From contig JAITDK010000256.1 in NCBI GenBank assembly GCA_031282605.1, positions 1-7,910 on the forward strand: DNA of 7,910 nucleotides, written 5' to 3'. Within the stretch, counting starts at the first letter, position 1; the number at the start of each line of letters is the position of its first letter. The position numbers were made by a program, and so were the translations under genes. Under the pieces are notes generated by a model that searched no databases, was not told the DNA's origin, and saw nothing but the letters and a program-made list of their open reading frames with translations. This DNA is from Oscillospiraceae bacterium (GTDB lineage Bacteria > Bacillota > Clostridia > Christensenellales > Aristaeellaceae). This document shows, piece after piece, positions 6,205 through 7,910 of this stretch.

Positions 6205-7095
6205 ATGGAAAACTCCCCCAATAACTCCCTCAACATCCCCCCGCGCATCGCAGCCATCCATGATCTTTCCGGTGCGGGCAAATGCTCGCTGACCGTCGCG
6301 CTGCCCGTTCTTTCGGCAATGGGCTGCGAGGTTTGCGCGCTGCCGACCGCGATACTCTCCACCCACACGGGCAATATACCGGGCTTCACCTACCGCGACC
6401 TAACGGATGATCTGCCTCGCGCCGCCGCGCACTGGGCCATGCTAGGGTTGCGATTCGACGCGATATACACAGGTTTCGCGGCATCCGCGAGGCAACTGTC
6501 CGCGATCAGCGACGCGGTCGACATTTTGCGCAGTCCCGGCGCTCTCGTGCTGGTCGATCCGGTCATGGGCGATCACGGCGTGCTGTACAAGACATACACG
6601 GCGGACATGGTCAGCGCGATGCGGCGTTTATGCACGAAGGCCGATATTATAACCCCCAACCTGACCGAGGCCGCGATGCTGCTGGATCAACCATACAGCG
6701 CGAAGGCACGGACAGAGCGTACGCTTAGTGAAACGCTAAAGTCGCTGCTGTCATTGGGGCCGAAATGCGCCTTGATAACAGGCATTGAGTTCGACGACGG
6801 GCAACTCGGCGTCGCGGTATCCGACCGATCCGTTTCGGGCGACATATTCGTTAAACGTCCCGCCATCCCTGGCGTATGGTACGGCACTGGAGATCTGTTC
6901 GCTAGCGTATTTCTAGGCGCGACGCTAGCCGGAGCGCCCGTCGGCGACTCCGCGGCATTGGCCGCAGACACCACCTGCTCCGCGATCGAACGCACCCGCC
7001 GGAACGAAACCGATCCTCGGTTCGGCGTTCACTTCGAAGCTGAACTCGGCAATCTTTACCAATTTACGTCAACGTGGCGCGCGAAACTTAGTTAA
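6205..7095 (+). CDS. pdxK: Pyridoxal/pyridoxine/pyridoxamine kinase (PdxK/PdxY type)
   Basis: The 296-residue protein belongs to the ribokinase-fold vitamin B6 kinases, which phosphorylate pyridoxal, pyridoxine or pyridoxamine with ATP in the cytoplasm to feed PLP salvage. Visible marks: an N-terminal strand and loop AAIHDLSGAGKCSLTVALPVL (16-36), substrate-side STHTG (52-56), YTGF (88-91), VDPVMGDHG (117-125), TPNLTEA (150-156), and the anion-hole/catalytic GTGD (227-230), with D230 as expected catalytic base. Length fits the family (about 280-300). The ATG at 6205 has GGAGG at 6196-6200, only 4 nt away, which is tight but usable. It stands alone after a 478-bp structured gap, so it probably has its own promoter, although none is clear. 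The symbol is used in the family sense; substrate preference is not determined. Confidence 0.94.
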   Translation: MENSPNNSLNIPPRIAAIHDLSGAGKCSLTVALPVLSAMGCEVCALPTAILSTHTGNIPGFTYRDLTDDLPRAAAHWAMLGLRFDAIYTGFAASARQLSAISDAVDILRSPGALVLVDPVMGDHGVLYKTYTADMVSAMRRLCTKADIITPNLTEAAMLLDQPYSAKARTERTLSETLKSLLSLGPKCALITGIEFDDGQLGVAVSDRSVSGDIFVKRPAIPGVWYGTGDLFASVFLGATLAGAPVGDSAALAADTTCSAIERTRRNETDPRFGVHFEAELGNLYQFTSTWRAKLS

Positions 7096-7113
7096 GCCTG
7101 CAATAATAAGGCT
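7095..7113 (+). terminator. Weak hairpin after the kinase gene
   Basis: AGCCT (7095-7099) pairs with AGGCT (7109-7113), starting at the stop codon. The outer TTAA arms can pair across a GGG bulge (7114-7116). The following sequence is only mildly T-rich (GCGTTGTTTA), so intrinsic termination is doubtful. Confidence 0.25.
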
Positions 7114-7183
7114 GGGTTAAGCGTTGTTTATACGTTGGGCAAGGAATGGGAGAGACTGCGCGACGGGTTAGGAGTGGCAAGCA

Positions 7184-7910
7184 GTGCGCGAACAGAACGG
7201 CTTTATCAGGTCGATCGTATCGGGAAACAGTGGGATGACGAGGATCGCCGCATTGCTGACGGCGGTCTGCATGATATTATGCGCGGGCATAGTCGGCGCT
7301 GAATCGTATATACCGGAGGCAATCGACAGCGCCAACCATCCGACGGACGTTCTTACGGTGCCGGATGGCGAAGAATCGGCTCCGATAACGGACGGCTCAA
7401 CCGGAGAGCTTTTCGATCAAGCTGAGTCCGGCGAACCCTCGCCCTTCCCGAAACCGGAGGAAACTGAAACGATACTCGGCGGCGACACCGCGGCGGAATT
7501 CCTAGCCGAGCCCTTTGGGCAGACGGTCGACCCAACGCGGACGCTTAGATACGATTCGACCGGCGAAGACGTGCGGCTGCTTCAAGAGCGGCTGACGCAG
7601 CTGGGGTATTATACATTCCGGATCACCGGAACCTATCAAGAGCACACGCGCGACGCGGTCAATCAGTTCCAGAGAGAAAATGGTTTGACGCGCACCGGTA
7701 CGGCCACCATAGGCCTGCAGCGGCTGATATTCAGCCAAGCGGCCTCTCCGCACGCCACGCCCACCCCGAAGCCCACGCCGGAGCCGACGCCGGGCCCTAC
7801 GCTGCCCGCCGTTATACCGGAGTTTCCGGGCAACCGCGAGTACAACTCTACCGGCGCGGAAGTGCGATATATTCAGATACGGCTGGCACAGCTGGGATAT
7901 TATACCGACG
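7184..7910 (+). CDS. Secreted peptidoglycan-binding (PG_binding_1) repeat protein, N-terminal 242 residues, cut by window edge
   Basis: A GTG at 7184 is preceded by AGGAG (7170-7174) with 9 nt spacing. An in-frame TAG at 7169 blocks anything further upstream. In-frame ATGs at 7235 and 7271 lack as good a site. Residues about 19-39 (TRIAALLTAVCMILCAGIVGA) are a Sec signal or anchor with likely cleavage after VGA; no good lipobox is visible. An acidic, Pro-rich low-complexity region covers 40-115. The first PG_binding_1 domain is at about 120-182 (LRYDSTGEDVRLLQERLTQLGYY, then DAVNQFQRENGL). A Pro/Thr linker (188-213) follows, and a second repeat starts near 219 (YNSTGAEVRYIQIRLAQLGYY) and runs off the window. 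Such proteins attach to the cell wall and often end in a hydrolase or transpeptidase domain, which cannot be seen here. Confidence 0.9.
   Translation, partial: MREQNGFIRSIVSGNSGMTRIAALLTAVCMILCAGIVGAESYIPEAIDSANHPTDVLTVPDGEESAPITDGSTGELFDQAESGEPSPFPKPEETETILGGDTAAEFLAEPFGQTVDPTRTLRYDSTGEDVRLLQERLTQLGYYTFRITGTYQEHTRDAVNQFQRENGLTRTGTATIGLQRLIFSQAASPHATPTPKPTPEPTPGPTLPAVIPEFPGNREYNSTGAEVRYIQIRLAQLGYYTD

Noticed and set aside
7117..7134. Promoter for the peptidoglycan-binding protein (TATACG near 7129)
   Set aside because: No -35 element at acceptable spacing and a poor -10; too weak to list.
7235..7237. ATG start for the peptidoglycan-binding protein
   Set aside because: It would still give a signal peptide, but the upstream GTG at 7184 has a well-spaced AGGAG while this ATG has none; it remains an alternative.

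Overview
The window looks like a chromosomal segment of a moderately GC-rich bacterium, most likely a Bacillota/Clostridia-type anaerobe. The evidence is strong GGAGG-type ribosome binding sites, ATGA stop/start overlaps, protein families typical of that group (HI0933-type flavoprotein, COG2509-type flavoprotein, Clostridia-like pyridoxamine kinase, peptidoglycan-binding repeat protein) and clusters of short GC-rich hairpins between genes. This assignment is inference from protein and sequence style; there is no rRNA or other direct marker. No tRNA, rRNA, CRISPR array, transposase or phage gene is visible.

Layout: (1) 1-554, minus strand: N-terminal part of a PLP-dependent ACC deaminase / D-cysteine desulfhydrase-family enzyme, cut by the window edge. 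(2) 555-952: a divergent control region. A 28-bp near-perfect dyad (664-691) lies between a leftward promoter serving the PLP enzyme and a rightward promoter; a second, extended -10 promoter sits just before the next gene. (3) 953-5726, plus strand: three genes joined by ATGA overlaps. They are a large polytopic membrane protein with an acidic, Q-repeated C-terminal tail, an HI0933-family NAD(P)/FAD oxidoreductase, and a COG2509-family FAD-dependent dehydrogenase. (4) 5727-6204: a 478-bp gap with a chain of at least eight short hairpins, including a 13-bp GC stem and a two-part 60-nt element before the next gene. (5) 6205-7095: pyridoxal/pyridoxine/pyridoxamine kinase. (6) 7184-end: start of a secreted protein with PG_binding_1 repeats and a Pro/Thr linker, cut by the window edge.

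How they fit: the two flavoenzymes are translationally linked to each other and to the membrane protein, so they are probably made together, but no shared pathway can be read from sequence. The PLP enzyme and the PLP-salvage kinase share a cofactor theme but are separated by the flavoprotein operon and lie on opposite strands. The least explained parts are the divergent dyad, the hairpin chain, and the membrane protein with its ten-unit pentapeptide tail.
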